Shown here: piece after piece, positions 34,495 to 42,802 of the stretch | Numbering within the stretch: position 1 is the stretch's first letter | How the letters are laid out: each line of letters begins with the position of its first letter | DNA from: Roseibaca calidilacus | Lineage (GTDB): Bacteria; Pseudomonadota; Alphaproteobacteria; Rhodobacterales; Rhodobacteraceae | Assembly (NCBI RefSeq): GCF_001517585.1 | Contig: NZ_FBYC01000004.1 | Coordinates: 2,251,501-2,315,500, forward strand | Length of the DNA stretch: 64,000 nucleotides | Direction: 5' to 3' | Translations under genes and position numbers: made by a program | The notes under the pieces: generated by a model | The model's database searches: none | What the model saw: only the letters and a program-made list of their open reading frames with translations | Told to the model about the DNA's origin: nothing

Positions 34495-35775
34495 ATGCTG
34501 TGGTTTCACAATGCAAGGCTGATCGACCCAGAGGCCGGGACCGACACGCTTGGCGCGCTGCTGGTGCAGGGCGGTGCGATCATGGAACGCGACGGCCCCT
34601 GCCCCAAGGGCGCGCAAGCGGTCGATTGCGGCGGCAAATGCCTTGCCCCCGGCATTGTGGATATGGGTGTGCAGGTGGGCGAACCGGGCGCGCAGCACAA
34701 GGAATCGTTGCGCACTGCCGGGCTGGCGGCCGCGCGCGGGGGCGTGACAACCATCGTCATGCGCCCCGACACTGACCCCGCGATCGACACGCCCGAAGTG
34801 CTGGAATACATCACCCGCCGCGCGACCGCGCGCACGCCGGTAAACATCCGCGCCATGGCCGCGCTGACCCGCGACCGCGCGGGGCGCGAAATGGCCGAAA
34901 TCAGCTTTCTGCTGGATGCCGGTGCCGTGGCCTTCACCGATGGCGACCGCGTCAGCACCGACACCAAGGTTCTGTCGCGCTGCATGGCCTATGCGCGCGG
35001 GCTTGGCGCGCTGGTCATCGGCCACCCGCAAGACCCCGGCCTGTCGAAAGGCGCTTGCGCCACCTCTGGCAAATTCGCGTCGCTGCGCGGGTTGCCAGCC
35101 GTGTCGCCCATGGCAGAACGCATGGGGTTCGACCGCGACATGGGTTTGGTGGAAATGACCGGCGTGCGCTACCATGCCGACCAGATCACATCCGCACGCA
35201 CCTTGCCTGCATTGACCCGCGCGAAAGCGAACGGGCTGGATGTGACGGCGGGCATTTCCATTCACCACCTGACGTTGAACGAACTGGATGTCGGCAGCTA
35301 CCGCAGCTTTTTCAAATTCACCCCGCCGCTGCGGTCAGAGGACGACCGCCGCGCCATGGTGCAAGCGGTGGCCGAGGGGTTGATTGACGTGATCTGCTCC
35401 ATGCACACCCCGCAAGACGAGGAATCCAAACGCCTGCCATTTGAAGAGGCGGCGTCCGGCGCGGTGGGTCTGGAAACCCTGCTGCCCGCCGCGATGCGGC
35501 TGTATCATTCCGAAGGGCTTGACCTGCCCACCATCTGGCGCGCGCTGTCGCTGAACCCGGCGCGGCGGCTGGGTCTGGCCGGTGGCAGGCTATCCGCTGG
35601 TGCGCCCGCTGACCTTGTCCTGTTCGACCCGGATGCGCCCTTTGTGCTGGACCGCTTCACTCTGGCGTCGAAATCCAAGAACACGCCCTATGACGGTGCC
35701 CGGATGGAAGGGCGCGTGCTGGCGACCTATGTGGGCGGCGCTTGTGTGTTTGATGCCGCAGAGGTGCCGGCATGA
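34495..35775 (+). CDS. Dihydroorotase-like protein, probably non-catalytic (PyrX/PyrC' type)
   Basis: A 426-residue amidohydrolase-fold protein of the dihydroorotase family. The general outline is normal (LAPGIVD, GGVTTIVMRPDTDPAI, SIHHLTLNE, PFEEAASGAVGLET), but the metal-binding HxH is replaced by Gly58 and Gln60 (DMGVQVGEPG), the substrate Arg by Gly62 and the catalytic Asp by Met303 (CSMHTPQ). It is therefore unlikely to make dihydroorotate. In Pseudomonas an inactive PyrC' holds ATCase together, and the pyrB linkage supports the same role here. A catalytic pyrC should exist elsewhere. It overlaps plsY in an ATGA. Confidence 0.88.
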   Translation: MLWFHNARLIDPEAGTDTLGALLVQGGAIMERDGPCPKGAQAVDCGGKCLAPGIVDMGVQVGEPGAQHKESLRTAGLAAARGGVTTIVMRPDTDPAIDTPEVLEYITRRATARTPVNIRAMAALTRDRAGREMAEISFLLDAGAVAFTDGDRVSTDTKVLSRCMAYARGLGALVIGHPQDPGLSKGACATSGKFASLRGLPAVSPMAERMGFDRDMGLVEMTGVRYHADQITSARTLPALTRAKANGLDVTAGISIHHLTLNELDVGSYRSFFKFTPPLRSEDDRRAMVQAVAEGLIDVICSMHTPQDEESKRLPFEEAASGAVGLETLLPAAMRLYHSEGLDLPTIWRALSLNPARRLGLAGGRLSAGAPADLVLFDPDAPFVLDRFTLASKSKNTPYDGARMEGRVLATYVGGACVFDAAEVPA

Positions 35776-36383
35776 TCCCCGAACTGGTGACACCACTTTG
35801 GCTGCTGGGGCTTGTCGGGCTGGCCGCTTACGCGCTGGGGTCCATCCCGTTTGGCGTGGTCATCGCGCGGGTCATGGGCCTTGGCGATTTGCGCGCCATC
35901 GGCTCGGGCAATATCGGCGCGACCAATGTTATGCGCACCGGCAACAAAGCCGCTGGCGTTGCCACCTTCGTGCTGGACGCCGCGAAAGGGGCCGTCGCCG
36001 CGTTGCTGGCCGGCTGGCTGATCGGGCCGGATGCCGCACAGGTTGCAGCCCTTGCGGCCTTTATCGGCCATCTTTACCCGGTTTATCTTGGGTTCAAGGG
36101 CGGCAAGGGTGTTGCCACTTTCATCGGCATCACGCTGGCGCTGGCCTGGCCCGTGGGGTTGGCCACTTGCGCCACATGGCTTGTAACCTTCAAGGCCAGT
36201 CGCTACTCATCGCTCGCAGGGCTGACGGCTTGCGGCATGTCGTCAATCTATGCCGGGTTCTTGGGCTATCTGCCGATCGTGGCCGTGCTGGTGGTGGCCA
36301 AACTGCTGGTGTTCTACAAGCACCGCGACAATATCAAACGGCTTTGGAACCGGACGGAACCGCGCTTCAAAAAGGCGCGGTAA
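35772..36383 (+). CDS. plsY: Acyl-phosphate:glycerol-3-phosphate acyltransferase
   Basis: A 203-residue inner-membrane enzyme that starts phospholipid synthesis by acylating glycerol-3-phosphate. Conserved motifs are GSIPFGVVIARVMG, SGNIGATNVMRTGNKAAG and FKGGKGVATFIGI, and there are about five hydrophobic spans. The C-terminus FYKHRDNIKRLWNRTEPRF is typical. It overlaps the end of the dihydroorotase-like gene by four bases. It is convergent with xseA. Confidence 0.95.
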   Translation: MIPELVTPLWLLGLVGLAAYALGSIPFGVVIARVMGLGDLRAIGSGNIGATNVMRTGNKAAGVATFVLDAAKGAVAALLAGWLIGPDAAQVAALAAFIGHLYPVYLGFKGGKGVATFIGITLALAWPVGLATCATWLVTFKASRYSSLAGLTACGMSSIYAGFLGYLPIVAVLVVAKLLVFYKHRDNIKRLWNRTEPRFKKAR

Positions 36384-36386
36384 CGC

Positions 36387-37940
36387 TCAGAACAAGGACC
36401 CTTGATCGGGCTTCAGCGTGGACGCTTTGACCGGTTTGGGCCGCTTGCCCGCCATTACGTCCAGCGTGCCATCCCGGAATTCCACCTTTAGCGTTCCAGC
36501 TTGCCCGGCGCGTGTTGCAGAGGTGACAACGCCGCCACCCTCCTCCCGCACCACCGCGTAGCCGCGCTGCAAGGTCGCTGGATAGCCCAGCGACTGGCGC
36601 AGACGTTCCAGCGAGGACAGCCGCGTGCCCAAAGCCTCCAGCCGGGCCGTGGCCGCGCGGTCGGCACGGGTGGCTTGGGTGTGCAAGCGCTCGCGTCCAC
36701 CCGCGATCTGGGTCAGCAGCACCTCTGGGCGCAGCCGGGCCGCACGGCCAAGCTGTGCCGCGCACCCGTCCTGCCGGGCCAACAGCGCGCGGTCGGCCCG
36801 CGTGGCCTGTGCCACCAGCCGGTCGCGCCCGCGGTCGATCTGCGCCACAAGTGCCGTGGGCCGAAGCCCTGCCGCCGTCCCGCGCAGGTCTTGCCGTTTG
36901 CTTTGCAAGGCCGCGCGCAGGCTACCCGGCACCCGTTCGGCCCATTGGTCAAAACGCTGCAAGGCAGGCGCAAGCAAGGCTTCGGGTCGGGGAAGCGCGC
37001 GCCCAAGGTCGCGCAAGCGCTGGCGCCGCAGCGCCACGCTTTGCGCACCGCCCCGGACAAGCCGCGCGTTCAGGTTCGACAGGTGGGCGACCAGATCGGC
37101 ATGAACCGGCACCGCGATTTCCGCCGCCGCCGTGGGCGTGGGCGCGCGCTGGTCCGACGCATGGTCAATTAGCGTGGTGTCGGTTTCATGCCCCACGGCA
37201 GAGATCAACGGAATCTCACTCGCCGCCGCCGCGCGCACGACGATTTCCTCGTTGAAGCCCCACAGATCTTCGATAGACCCACCGCCGCGCGCCACGATCA
37301 GCACATCGGGGCGCGGGATGGGGCCGCCCTTGGGCAGCGCGTTGAACCCTTCGATCGCGCGCGCCACCTGCGGCGCGCAGGCCTGCCCCTGCACCGCCAC
37401 AGGCCAGACCAGCACATGCACGCCGAAGCGGTCGCGCAGCCGGTGCAGGATGTCGCGGATCACCGCCCCTTGGGGCGAGGTCACAACCCCCACCACCCGC
37501 GGCAAATAGGGCAGCCGCCGCTTGCGGGCTGCGTCGAACAACCCCTCGGCGGCCAATGCCTTGCGCCGCGCGTCCAGCATCGCCATCAGCGCGCCTGCGC
37601 CTGCGGGTTCAATGCTTTCTACTTGCAACTGGTATTTTGACTGCGGCGCAAAGGTGGTCAGGCGGCCTGTGGCGATCACCTCCATCCCCTCTTCCGGGCG
37701 GACGGTCATGCGCGCGACCTGCCCCTTCCAGCTTACGCCCGCGATCACGGCGCGATCATCTTTCAGGTCGAAATACATATGGCCGGTGCGCGCGATGACC
37801 ACACGCCCCACTTCGCCCCGCACGCGCACACGGCCGAATTCGCCTTCCAGCGTGCGTTTTACCGCGCCAGACAGGTCAGACACGGTAAATTCGGGCGTGT
37901 TGCCCGGCATCTCGCCCTGTGGCTCGTCTATCAGGTCCAT
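36387..37940 (-). CDS. xseA: Exodeoxyribonuclease VII large subunit
   Basis: A 517-residue nuclease subunit that degrades single-stranded DNA with XseB. The N-terminal OB-fold (TVSDLSGAVKRTLEGEFGRV, VRGEVGRVVIARTGHMYFDL) is followed by the catalytic domain (ARGGGSIEDLWGFN, SAVGHETDTTLIDHASDQRAPTP split by one residue) and a long Arg/Ala/Leu-rich coiled region with several repeats of ADRA-type sequence. Length is about 60-70 residues above E. coli XseA, mostly in this coiled part. xseB is not adjacent. Confidence 0.95.
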   Translation of the reverse strand: MDLIDEPQGEMPGNTPEFTVSDLSGAVKRTLEGEFGRVRVRGEVGRVVIARTGHMYFDLKDDRAVIAGVSWKGQVARMTVRPEEGMEVIATGRLTTFAPQSKYQLQVESIEPAGAGALMAMLDARRKALAAEGLFDAARKRRLPYLPRVVGVVTSPQGAVIRDILHRLRDRFGVHVLVWPVAVQGQACAPQVARAIEGFNALPKGGPIPRPDVLIVARGGGSIEDLWGFNEEIVVRAAAASEIPLISAVGHETDTTLIDHASDQRAPTPTAAAEIAVPVHADLVAHLSNLNARLVRGGAQSVALRRQRLRDLGRALPRPEALLAPALQRFDQWAERVPGSLRAALQSKRQDLRGTAAGLRPTALVAQIDRGRDRLVAQATRADRALLARQDGCAAQLGRAARLRPEVLLTQIAGGRERLHTQATRADRAATARLEALGTRLSSLERLRQSLGYPATLQRGYAVVREEGGGVVTSATRAGQAGTLKVEFRDGTLDVMAGKRPKPVKASTLKPDQGSLF

Positions 37941-38016
37941 CCTGCGCGCCTTCGCTTGTCACCGCTTGGCGCACAGCCTAGAACGCGCGCAGGCAAAGGC
38001 CAAGAGAGGGCGCGCG

Positions 38017-39279
38017 ATGAATATTCTGGTTCTGGGCAGCGGCGGGCGTGAACATGCGCTGGCATGGGCGATCTTGCAAAACCCCAAATGCGACCGGCTG
38101 ATCTGCGCGCCGGGCAATGCGGGCATGGACCAGATTGCCGATTGCGCCGATATCGACATTTGCGACGGGTCCGCCGTTCTAGCCTTTTGCGAAGAAGAAG
38201 CGATTGATTTCGTCGTCATCGGCCCCGAAGCCCCTTTGGCCGCTGGCGTGGCCGACCGTTTGCGCGAAGCCGGGATCACCACCTTCGGCCCTTCAGCCGC
38301 AGCGGCGCGGCTGGAAGCGTCGAAGGCATTCACCAAGGAAATCTGCGCTGCGGTCAATGCGCCCACCGCCGCCTATGCCCATTTCACCGATGCGGATGCC
38401 GCCCGCGCCTATGTGCAGGCGCAAGGCGCGCCCATCGTGGTCAAGGCCGATGGGCTGGCCGCAGGCAAAGGCGTGATCGTGGCCATGACGCTGGACGAAG
38501 CTTTGGCCGCGATCGACACAATGTTCAGCGGCGAGTTCGGCAGCGCCGGGGCCGAAGTGGTGATAGAGGAATTCATGCAGGGCGAGGAAGCCAGCTTCTT
38601 CGTGTTGGTCGATGGCGAAACCTGTCTGCCCATTGGCACCGCGCAAGACCACAAGCGCGTGGGCGATGGCGATACCGGCCCGAATACCGGCGGGATGGGC
38701 GCCTACAGCCCCGCCCCTGTGCTGACCGATGCGATTGCCCAAGCCGCGCTGGATGACATCATCCGCCCCACCATGGCCGAAATGGCGCGGCGCGGCACGC
38801 CCTATCAGGGGGTTCTGTATGCCGGGTTAATGATCGAAAACGGGCGCGCGCGGTTGGTCGAATACAATGCCCGTTTTGGCGACCCGGAATGTCAGGTTCT
38901 GATGATACGGCTGGGCGCGCAGGCGCTGGACCTGATGCTGGCCTGCGCCGAAGGGCGACTGGACCAAGCCCGCGTCAATTGGGCCGATGACCACGCTTTG
39001 ACGGTTGTCATGGCCGCACAAGGCTATCCGGGCAGCTATACAAAGGGCAGTGCTATCGGCGGGCTGGAAAACTGCCCCGAGGACAGCTCGCATATGGTTT
39101 TCCACGCAGGCACCTGTGCGGATGGGGGCCGCGTGCTGGCCAATGGCGGGCGCGTGCTGAATGTGACCGCGCGGGGGGAAACGCTGGCCGAAGCGCAGGC
39201 GCGCGCCTATGCGATGGTCAACAGCATCGACTGGCCCGAGGGGTTCTATCGTCGCGATATCGGTTGGCGGGCGCTCTGA
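38017..39279 (+). CDS. purD: Phosphoribosylamine-glycine ligase
   Basis: A 420-residue ATP-grasp enzyme of purine synthesis. It starts MNILVLGSGGREHALAWAIL, includes PIVVKADGLAAGKGVIVA and the ATP-grasp metal region GFYNARFGDPECQ-like (VEYNARFGDPECQVLM), and has the GPNTGGMGAYSPAP loop. The start is ATG 38017; an open frame runs 165 codons upstream antisense to xseA but is not coding. It is divergent from xseA by 76 bp and followed by a highly structured gap. Confidence 0.96.
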   Translation: MNILVLGSGGREHALAWAILQNPKCDRLICAPGNAGMDQIADCADIDICDGSAVLAFCEEEAIDFVVIGPEAPLAAGVADRLREAGITTFGPSAAAARLEASKAFTKEICAAVNAPTAAYAHFTDADAARAYVQAQGAPIVVKADGLAAGKGVIVAMTLDEALAAIDTMFSGEFGSAGAEVVIEEFMQGEEASFFVLVDGETCLPIGTAQDHKRVGDGDTGPNTGGMGAYSPAPVLTDAIAQAALDDIIRPTMAEMARRGTPYQGVLYAGLMIENGRARLVEYNARFGDPECQVLMIRLGAQALDLMLACAEGRLDQARVNWADDHALTVVMAAQGYPGSYTKGSAIGGLENCPEDSSHMVFHAGTCADGGRVLANGGRVLNVTARGETLAEAQARAYAMVNSIDWPEGFYRRDIGWRAL

Positions 39280-39297
39280 CATAAATACTCGTGTCGG

Positions 39298-39349
39298 AAA
39301 ACTCAAACGCTCAAAGGCATGCACCCGCCTTAAACGAGCGGTTAGTTTT
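39298..39349 (+). terminator. Extended hairpin after purD
   Basis: Three nested stems: AAAACT/AGTTTT (39298-39303, 39344-39349), CGCTC/GAGCG (39308-39312, 39336-39340) and AAGGC/GCCTT (39314-39318, 39327-39331), with an 8-nt loop. The A-run on one side and T-run on the other suit a two-way terminator 18 bp after the purD stop. Confidence 0.6.
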
Positions 39350-39377
39350 CAATAGGCTGACCGATAAATAACACTAT

Positions 39378-39456
39378 CCCACGGCGTGAAGAATTCGGAA
39401 TGTTCTGCGGGCGATTTCAGCCCGTCAGAACATCCCTTCCTGCTGGAAACCGTGGG
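39378..39456 (+). ncRNA. Candidate structured RNA (multibranched)
   Basis: A closing helix CCCACGG/CCGTGGG (39378-39384, 39450-39456) encloses a 13-bp arm, ATGTTCTG-CGGGC with GCCCG-T-CAGAACAT (39400-39412, 39420-39433; one bulged T, 7-nt loop), and a small hairpin TTCC-TGCT-GGAA (39437-39448). A GTTTTCT tail follows on the plus strand. No gene explains it. Strand and transcription are inferred; it may be an RNA gene or a complex 3' end of the neighbouring lipoprotein mRNA. Confidence 0.4.
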
Positions 39457-39461
39457 GTTTT

Positions 39462-39842
39462 CTAGCGTGTTACGCTTATTGTGTACGAGTCTCCGGTGAA
39501 TGTATTGCGCCATGAAAGCGTGTCACCGGCAACAGTCACCACGCCGCGTGATCCCAGTGCATTGGCATAACGGATCTGGTCGCCCCGCTGTGTCAGCTTG
39601 CCGTCCGAGTCAAAGGCGCCGGAAAAAGTATACGTGCCATCTGGACGCATAACCAAGGCCAGCGCTTCGGGCGCGCCGCGATCAGGGATATATTGACCGG
39701 TATAGGACCCCGCGAGGGCTGAAAAGGCGGGTGGTGCAGACGCCTGTGTCGTTTCGGTTGTGGCTGTCGTCTGCACGCACCCCATCATCAACATTGCCGG
39801 CAAGGCAATCGCAGCGATGGTCAATAAACTTCTACGTTCCAT
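39462..39842 (-). CDS. Small outer-membrane-type lipoprotein, unknown function
   Basis: A 126-residue lipoprotein. Residues 1-22 are a signal peptide ending in the lipobox LMMGC, with Cys22 as the lipid site and V-Q after it, so outer-membrane sorting is expected. A Thr-rich linker (TTATTETTQAS) leads to a beta-rich domain of ~85 residues (AGSYTGQYIPDRG, PDGTYTFSGAFDSDGKLTQR). No family is recognised with confidence. Its 3' end lies next to the structured region downstream of purD. Confidence 0.7.
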   Translation of the reverse strand: MERRSLLTIAAIALPAMLMMGCVQTTATTETTQASAPPAFSALAGSYTGQYIPDRGAPEALALVMRPDGTYTFSGAFDSDGKLTQRGDQIRYANALGSRGVVTVAGDTLSWRNTFTGDSYTISVTR

Positions 39843-40047
39843 ATGGTTCTCCTTCTTAAAATACTAACCTTGTTAGGAGACCCAAAGCAGCGTTCAGAGC
39901 AAGAAATTTCTGATCCGAGTTTCGCAGTTTTTGCCAGCCTGTCCAGTTCAGAACGCGACAGCGAACCTTGTGCGCCAGCCAAGAAAGCGCCGCGCCGGAT
40001 GCGAACTGCTGCCGACCGAACCAAATCACGCTGGCAAGGACCGACCC

Positions 40048-40767
40048 CTATTCCACCACCAACATATATCCCGCGCCGCGCACGGTTTGCAGGTGGCGCG
40101 GTGATTTCGGGTCGCTTTCTATCTTGCGGCGCAAACGGGTGATCTGCACATCGACCGCGCGTTCCTGCCCGACCTCGCCGCCATGCCCGGCGCGGTCGCG
40201 CCCCAGATAATCGACCAGCGCTTCGCGGCTCAGCACTTCTCCGGGGTTCTGCGCGAATAGGCGCATGAGCGCAGCTTCGGTCTGGGTCAGGCGGATCGGG
40301 TCATCCCCGCGCTTCAAGACGCCCTTGTCCAGATCATAACGCAACGGGCCGATGAACAGCACCTGCGGGCGCGCAGGTTCCGTGACCTCGCCGGGCGAAC
40401 GCCGCAATATCGCGTTGATCCGCAGCACCAATTCGCGCGGCTCGAACGGTTTTGGCAGGTAGTCATCCGCGCCCGCTTCCAGACCATCGATGCGGTCATC
40501 CGGCGCGCCGCGCGCGGTCAGCAGCAAGATTGGCACACTGCTGCCCTGCCGGATCGCACGGGTCAGCGCCATGCCGTCTTCGCCCGGCATCATCACATCC
40601 AGCACAAGCAGATCGAACGCCAATCCGGACAAAACCCGCCGCGCATGGGCCGCGTCGCGCGCCGTCGTTACCCAGAACCCGTTGCGCATAAGATATTTCT
40701 GCAACAGCGACCGAATGCGTGCATCGTCATCTACGACCAAAAGGTGCGGCGCGGTATCCTCTGGCAT
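40048..40767 (-). CDS. OmpR-family response regulator (PetR-like)
   Basis: A 239-residue response regulator. The receiver domain has the acidic pair VVDDD, the phosphoacceptor Asp in LLVLDVMMPGEDGM, Thr in LLLTARG and Lys in PKPFEPRE. The output domain is an OmpR winged helix (LTQTEAALMRLFAQNPGEVL, ending VRGAGYMLVVE). It overlaps the MarR-type gene upstream in a TGATG. This pairing matches petP-petR of Rhodobacter capsulatus, where petR is an essential regulator; no histidine kinase is adjacent. The PetR name is inferred from order. Confidence 0.85.
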   Translation of the reverse strand: MPEDTAPHLLVVDDDARIRSLLQKYLMRNGFWVTTARDAAHARRVLSGLAFDLLVLDVMMPGEDGMALTRAIRQGSSVPILLLTARGAPDDRIDGLEAGADDYLPKPFEPRELVLRINAILRRSPGEVTEPARPQVLFIGPLRYDLDKGVLKRGDDPIRLTQTEAALMRLFAQNPGEVLSREALVDYLGRDRAGHGGEVGQERAVDVQITRLRRKIESDPKSPRHLQTVRGAGYMLVVE

Positions 40768-41273
40768 CAGCGACCGTCCTTCAGCGACTGGTAGGTGTGG
40801 CGGATGTCGTCATCCATCATCGCTTCCAGCACTTGGCGGAACCCGGCCACGGCTTGCGGCCCTGCCGCGCGATAGGCCGCACGCATTCGCACGCGCTGCA
40901 CTTCGGCCAGCTTTCGCTCCAGCTCTTGTCCGGCATCGGTCAGAAACAGGTTACGCTCGCGCCGGTCGGTGCGGCCCACGCGGGCCTCTACCAGCCCGTC
41001 TGCGATCAGCCCGCGCAGCACCCGGTTCAGCGATTGCTTGGTCACGCCCAAGGTGGCCAGCAGGTTATTGACCGTTGTGCCATAGCTGCGGTTGATGAAA
41101 TGAAGCGCCCGATGATGCGCGCGCCCATAGCCGTATTCCGCCAAAATGCGGTCGGGGTCGGCGGTAAACCCGCGATAGGCGAAGAACATCGCCTCTATGC
41201 CCTTGCGCAACTGTTCATCCGTCAGGAAAAGCAGATTCTCGCCACTGCTTGGGTTTGGTCCGGTTTGCACCAT
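40767..41273 (-). CDS. MarR-family regulator (PetP-like)
   Basis: A 168-residue winged-helix regulator. The recognition region LLATLGVTKQSLNRVLRGLIADGLVEARVG and wing TDRRERNLFLT are MarR-type. It is translated with the downstream response regulator (overlapping stop/start), the arrangement known as petPR in Rhodobacter. A 6-7-6 inverted repeat 48 bp upstream of its start is a likely autoregulatory site. The ligand is unknown. Confidence 0.85.
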   Translation of the reverse strand: MVQTGPNPSSGENLLFLTDEQLRKGIEAMFFAYRGFTADPDRILAEYGYGRAHHRALHFINRSYGTTVNNLLATLGVTKQSLNRVLRGLIADGLVEARVGRTDRRERNLFLTDAGQELERKLAEVQRVRMRAAYRAAGPQAVAGFRQVLEAMMDDDIRHTYQSLKDGR

Positions 41274-41320
41274 GCTTTGCCTCTCGCTGTGACAGCTTCG
41301 ATCACTCTTTGGGCAATGTT

Positions 41321-41339
41321 ATGTCAGCCTTGTTGACAT
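41321..41339. promoter_or_regulatory. Candidate MarR/PetP operator
   Basis: ATGTCA-GCCTTGT-TGACAT: perfect 6-bp inverted arms with a 7-bp spacer, between the divergent petP-like and ilvE genes. It overlaps a TTGACA-like element (TTGACAT), so binding could block a promoter reading towards ilvE. Confidence 0.5.
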
Positions 41340-41441
41340 TCCAAGACCGAATCGGTAGCAATCCTTGGAAATTGCGTAACTTTATGTCCGTATCGGACCT
41401 AATATGCGCAATATTTGAAAACTTTGGGCATGGAGGCACCG

Positions 41442-42311
41442 ATGGCCGGCGCATATGACGACAGGGAAGGGTTTATCTGGATGGATGGCAAATTGGTGCC
41501 GTGGCGCGAGGCCAATGTGCATATCCTGAGCCATGCCATGCATTACGCCTCGTCGGTGTTCGAGGGCGAGCGCTGCTATGATGGCAAGATCTTCAAGGGG
41601 CACGAGCATTCGCTGCGCCTGCTGGAATCGGGCCGCCTGCTGGACATGCCGATCCCCTACACCGCCGAGCAGATTGACGCCGCCAAGGCCGAAGTGCTGG
41701 CCGCCAACAACCTGACCAACGCGTATGTGCGCGCGGTCGCTTGGCGCGGCGCGGGCGAAGATATGGGCGTCGCCGCCCGCCGCAACCCGGTCCGTCTGGC
41801 CGTGGCCGCGTGGGAATGGGGTGCCTATTACGGCGACGCCAAGATGCAGGGCGCGAAGCTGGACATCGCCAAATGGCGCCGCCCCTCGCCCGACACGATC
41901 CCGACAGCCGCCAAGGCCGCGGGCCTGTATATGATCTGCACCATGTCGAAACACGCGGCAGAGGAAAAAGGCTGCTCGGACGCGCTGTTTTACGACTATC
42001 GCGGCTATGTGGCCGAAGCGACCGGGGCGAATGTGTTCTTCGTAAAGGACGGTGAGGTGCACACGCCCATCCCCGATGCGATCTTGAACGGCATTACCCG
42101 CCAGACGGTCATCGCCATGCTACGCGACAAGGGGATGGTCGTGCATGAACGCCATATCTTGCCCGAGGAGCTGGAGTCATTCAGCGAATGCTGGCTGACC
42201 GGCACTGCCGCCGAAGTCACACCGGTGGGCCAGATCGGGAACTACCATTTCCAAGTGGGCCAGATCACCCGCGACGTGGCGAAAAGCTACGAGGAACTGG
42301 TTCGCGCCTAA
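41442..42311 (+). CDS. ilvE: Branched-chain amino acid aminotransferase
   Basis: A 289-residue class IV PLP aminotransferase making valine, leucine and isoleucine from their 2-oxoacids. The likely PLP lysine lies in PTAAKAAGLYM, and the phosphate-binding and substrate motifs YVAEATGANVFFV and LTGTAAEVTPVGQIG are present. The chosen ATG (MAGAYDDREG) has GGAGG five bases upstream; an earlier in-frame ATG is at 41415. It is divergent from petP and convergent with the DUF2267 gene. Confidence 0.92.
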   Translation: MAGAYDDREGFIWMDGKLVPWREANVHILSHAMHYASSVFEGERCYDGKIFKGHEHSLRLLESGRLLDMPIPYTAEQIDAAKAEVLAANNLTNAYVRAVAWRGAGEDMGVAARRNPVRLAVAAWEWGAYYGDAKMQGAKLDIAKWRRPSPDTIPTAAKAAGLYMICTMSKHAAEEKGCSDALFYDYRGYVAEATGANVFFVKDGEVHTPIPDAILNGITRQTVIAMLRDKGMVVHERHILPEELESFSECWLTGTAAEVTPVGQIGNYHFQVGQITRDVAKSYEELVRA

Positions 42312-42329
42312 CCTAATACAGCCCGCGCA

Positions 42330-42788
42330 TCAGATAATGCGCGGGCGCAAGTTCTCGTCCGGCACGCCCGGCACATCCCAAAACGCGCGTGCCTGTGGCG
42401 GCAGGTCCGCCATGGCGCGTGCCCAGTCGGCAGGCAGAATTTGGCGGCGAAGTGCGGCGGCTGTCGCTTCTATCGCGTTATCCGGCGTAAGGTTGTGATG
42501 CAGCCGCAGCGCCTTGACCTCTGCCACCAGATCGGCGCGCGGCCCGAACGGCAAGGGCGGGTCCATGGGCTGCCATCCCGCCACGAAAATGGCGCGCGGC
42601 ACAGAAGGCAAAACGCTGGCAAAACCCAAGCCTTCGGCTGCTGTGACCCGTTTTCGGTAGCATTGGAACACCCCATCCACCGCCGTATAGGCCATGTTGT
42701 CCGAAATCAGGTTCATCCCATCCTTCACATCTTCCAAGAATGCCCGCCATTCTCGGCTGGCATGGCGATAGGTCCAGGGCATGGGCAT
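42330..42788 (-). CDS. DUF2267 domain protein
   Basis: A 152-residue protein that resembles DUF2267 proteins: an N-terminal HASREWRAFLEDVKDGMNLI helix, then CYRKRVTAAEGLGFASVLPSVPRAIFVAGW, matching the family's L-P-x-x-x-R-x-x-x-x-x-GW motif. Its function is unknown. I start at the ATG 42786-42788 (MPMPWTYRHA). It lies 14 bp downstream of a methyltransferase gene and is convergent with ilvE. Confidence 0.7.
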   Translation of the reverse strand: MPMPWTYRHASREWRAFLEDVKDGMNLISDNMAYTAVDGVFQCYRKRVTAAEGLGFASVLPSVPRAIFVAGWQPMDPPLPFGPRADLVAEVKALRLHHNLTPDNAIEATAAALRRQILPADWARAMADLPPQARAFWDVPGVPDENLRPRII

Positions 42789-42802
42789 CGCATCCCTCCC
42801 AA

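Noticed and set aside
37522-38016. A 165-codon N-terminal extension of purD
   Set aside because: It is antisense to the start of xseA and not PurD-like. MNILVLGSGGREH at 38017 is the standard PurD N-terminus.
39821-40024. A 67-residue minus-strand frame between the lipoprotein and response-regulator genes
   Set aside because: No ribosome site and basic, low-complexity sequence; it overlaps the lipoprotein start in another frame.
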